In this document: positions 53,725 to 55,357 of the stretch, piece after piece
Position numbering within the stretch: the stretch's first letter is position 1
How the letters are laid out: the number at the start of each line of letters is the position of its first letter
Translations under genes and position numbers: made by a program
Assembly (NCBI RefSeq): GCF_000314995.1
Contig: NZ_BAEO01000066.1
Span: 1 to 55,357, forward strand
DNA length: 55,357 nucleotides
Direction of reading: 5' to 3'
DNA from: Paraglaciecola arctica BSs20135
GTDB lineage: Bacteria; Pseudomonadota; Gammaproteobacteria; Enterobacterales; Alteromonadaceae
The notes under the pieces: generated by a model
Databases searched by the model: none
Seen by the model: only the letters and a program-made list of their open reading frames with translations
Told to the model about the DNA's origin: nothing

Positions 53725-55311
53725 ATGGTAACCTTTTTCGATGAACTCATTTCTTACACTGCCAGTGTAAAACCAAACAACCAAGCCATAATCTATAAAC
53801 AACAAAGCCTTAGCTATGCTCTATTAGACAAACAGACCTCTGAAATAGCTCTTGGATTGTCAGGCCTTGGTCTACAACGAAGCGAAAGAGTAGCCGTATT
53901 TTTACCTAAGTTGCCCGTAGCAGTGATGTGTATGTTTGCAGCCACACGTGCAAACGGCACATTTGTTCCGATCAATTCGGTATTAAAAGCACTACAAGTT
54001 CAACATATTCTGAACGACTGCAACGTAAAAGTGCTAGTCACCAGTAGTGATCGCTTAAAAGCACTGTCAAGTATCATAAATCAGTGTCCTGATTTAAAGC
54101 ATGTGGTGTTGATAGACAAGTTGCCTGCCAAGGCAGAGATAACAGAAATAGATACCCAATTGAGTCTGCTTGCCGAGTTGCCAGCTGAAGAAATCAGGCA
54201 AGTGCCGCGAGTAGAGAACGATATGGCGGCTATTCTATATACCTCAGGCAGCACGGGGAAACCCAAAGGAGTTGTGTTGTCCCACAGAAACTTAGTCTGC
54301 GGCGCCCATAGCGTTTCGAGTTATTTGCACAACGATGAAAGTGACGTGATATTAGCCTTACTGCCGATTAGCTTTGATGCGGGCCTTAGTCAAATAACAA
54401 CGGCCTTTTTTGTCGGTGCAAGTTGCGTATTAATGGATTATTTTTTACCGGGTGATGTGGTTAAAACCATTGAGAAACACAAAGTAACGGGATTGACCGC
54501 CGTTCCGCCCCTCTGGCAGCAATTGATGAAAATAAATTGGCCTGACTCAGCTACTGCGCAATTGCGCTATTTTGCCAACACTGGCGGAGCAATGCCCCAA
54601 GTCACACTAGCAAAAATTCGTGACACTTTTAAAAACGCAGCGCCTTATTTGATGTACGGATTAACTGAAGCATTTCGCAGTACCTATTTACCTCCTGATA
54701 AAGTGGACGAACGTATTGGTTCAATGGGTAAGGCTATCCCCAACGCAGAAATCATGGTTGTAGATGAAGATGGCAGAGAGTGTGCAGCAAACGAACCTGG
54801 CGAATTGGTACATCGAGGCCCTTTGGTCAGCTTAGGTTATTGGAACGACGTTGAAAAAACCGCTGAGCGCTTTAAACCGGTACCAGTCAAACGAAACGGT
54901 TTAGTATTAACCGAAATGGCCGTATGGTCTGGAGACACTGTAAAAAAAGATGACAGTGGTTATCTATATTTTGTTGGACGCAAAGATGAAATGATTAAAA
55001 CATCGGGCTACAGAGTAAGCCCGATGGAAATTGAGGAAGCATGTTATCAAGGGGCCGAAGAAGTCGCTGAAGCCATAGCTTGCGGGGTCAGCAATCTCGA
55101 ATTAGGCCAAGCTATAGTGCTGCTGATCGTGGTCAAAGACGAGCATCAAATATCTGAGAAAGACTTACTAAATAAATGCAAAAAGAACCTCCCAAACTTT
55201 ATGCACCCCAAATGGTTGGAAATACGCTCCCACTTACCCCGTAATCCCAACGGAAAAGTTGATCGCAGCATGCTAAGTAAAGAAATGAAGGAAAAATATA
55301 GCAATAAATGA
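53725..55311 (+). CDS. Acyl-CoA ligase (AMP-forming), exosortase-A system-associated
   Basis: An adenylate-forming ligase of 528 residues. The motifs are complete: AILYTSGSTGKPKGVVLSH (~172-190), YGLTEAFRSTYLP (~311), SGDTVKKDDSGYLYFVGRKDEMIKTSGYRVSPMEIE (~410-445) and the C-terminal catalytic Lys in NPNGKVDRSML (~513). It activates a carboxylate with ATP and transfers it to CoA or to the nearby acyl carrier protein. This subfamily marks XrtA loci, where further pathway genes usually follow; the window ends 46 bp after the stop codon, so they would lie outside. Confidence 0.93.
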   Translation: MVTFFDELISYTASVKPNNQAIIYKQQSLSYALLDKQTSEIALGLSGLGLQRSERVAVFLPKLPVAVMCMFAATRANGTFVPINSVLKALQVQHILNDCNVKVLVTSSDRLKALSSIINQCPDLKHVVLIDKLPAKAEITEIDTQLSLLAELPAEEIRQVPRVENDMAAILYTSGSTGKPKGVVLSHRNLVCGAHSVSSYLHNDESDVILALLPISFDAGLSQITTAFFVGASCVLMDYFLPGDVVKTIEKHKVTGLTAVPPLWQQLMKINWPDSATAQLRYFANTGGAMPQVTLAKIRDTFKNAAPYLMYGLTEAFRSTYLPPDKVDERIGSMGKAIPNAEIMVVDEDGRECAANEPGELVHRGPLVSLGYWNDVEKTAERFKPVPVKRNGLVLTEMAVWSGDTVKKDDSGYLYFVGRKDEMIKTSGYRVSPMEIEEACYQGAEEVAEAIACGVSNLELGQAIVLLIVVKDEHQISEKDLLNKCKKNLPNFMHPKWLEIRSHLPRNPNGKVDRSMLSKEMKEKYSNK

Positions 55312-55339
55312 ATAAGTAGTTCATTACAAAGGAATAAAA

Positions 55340-55357
55340 CCACAGAGACGCAGAGAA
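55340..55357. repeat. Start of another palindromic repeat element, cut by the window edge
   Basis: The last bases, CCACAGAGACGCAGAG, match the left arm of the best-conserved element at 52016-52181. It lies just after the acyl-CoA ligase gene. Confidence 0.8.

Overview
This window reads as a chromosomal segment of a marine gammaproteobacterium of the Alteromonadales, most likely an Alteromonadaceae member close to Paraglaciecola/Glaciecola. The evidence is low-to-moderate GC, the queA/tgt-yajC-secD-secF block, CheV, a 532-residue isocitrate lyase beside malate synthase G, and an XrtA-type PEP-CTERM/exopolysaccharide region. The genus is an inference. I see no rRNA, tRNA, CRISPR array, phage or intact insertion sequence.

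Region 1 (1-9.5 kb): minus-strand tgt-yajC-secD-secF is separated from its usual neighbour queA by about 3.8 kb. That interval holds three plus-strand genes: an unknown membrane protein, a diguanylate cyclase and an overlapping periplasmic binding protein. A 265-bp MITE-like element lies 23 bp upstream of queA. Region 2 (9.5-17.3 kb): a CPA1 sodium/proton antiporter preceded by a possible short terminated RNA, a DUF6471 gene, then a yjfIJ-(K+ channel)-yjfKLMC operon built around a PspA homologue, followed by a rhomboid protease. Region 3 (17.3-30.2 kb): a VC0807-type membrane protein, an ABC-ATPase/FtsX-permease/AttH-lipocalin operon, alkaline phosphatase, CheV, and a glyoxylate-shunt group (aceA, a LysR regulator, glcB).

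Region 4 (30.2-55.4 kb) is the accessory part. It contains nucleotide-sugar genes (a UDP-sugar epimerase and a TviB-like dehydrogenase, then wecB and wecC), the PEP-CTERM TPR protein PrsT, an acyl carrier protein and the exosortase-A-associated acyl-CoA ligase. It also holds two inverted PEP-CTERM paralogues around a PKD-like lipoprotein with long Thr-Pro repeats. Two enzyme cassettes stand out. One is minus-strand Tat-exported protein / PqqD-like / HprK-like kinase / nucleotidyltransferase, which looks like a RiPP-style modification operon. The other is plus-strand exosortase-associated N-acyltransferase / ThiF E1-like enzyme / nitroreductase-like enzyme.

The Tat-protein operon and both PEP-CTERM genes each have a GG-N10-GC sigma-54 (-24/-12) promoter at a similar distance from the start codon. 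This suggests one RpoN-dependent regulon links the HPr-rel-A cassette and the exosortase substrates. The exosortase itself is not in the window. wecB and wecC are split by a GxxExxY gene embedded in a cluster of palindromic repeats with a CCACAGAGACGCAGAGG core; another copy starts at the right edge.
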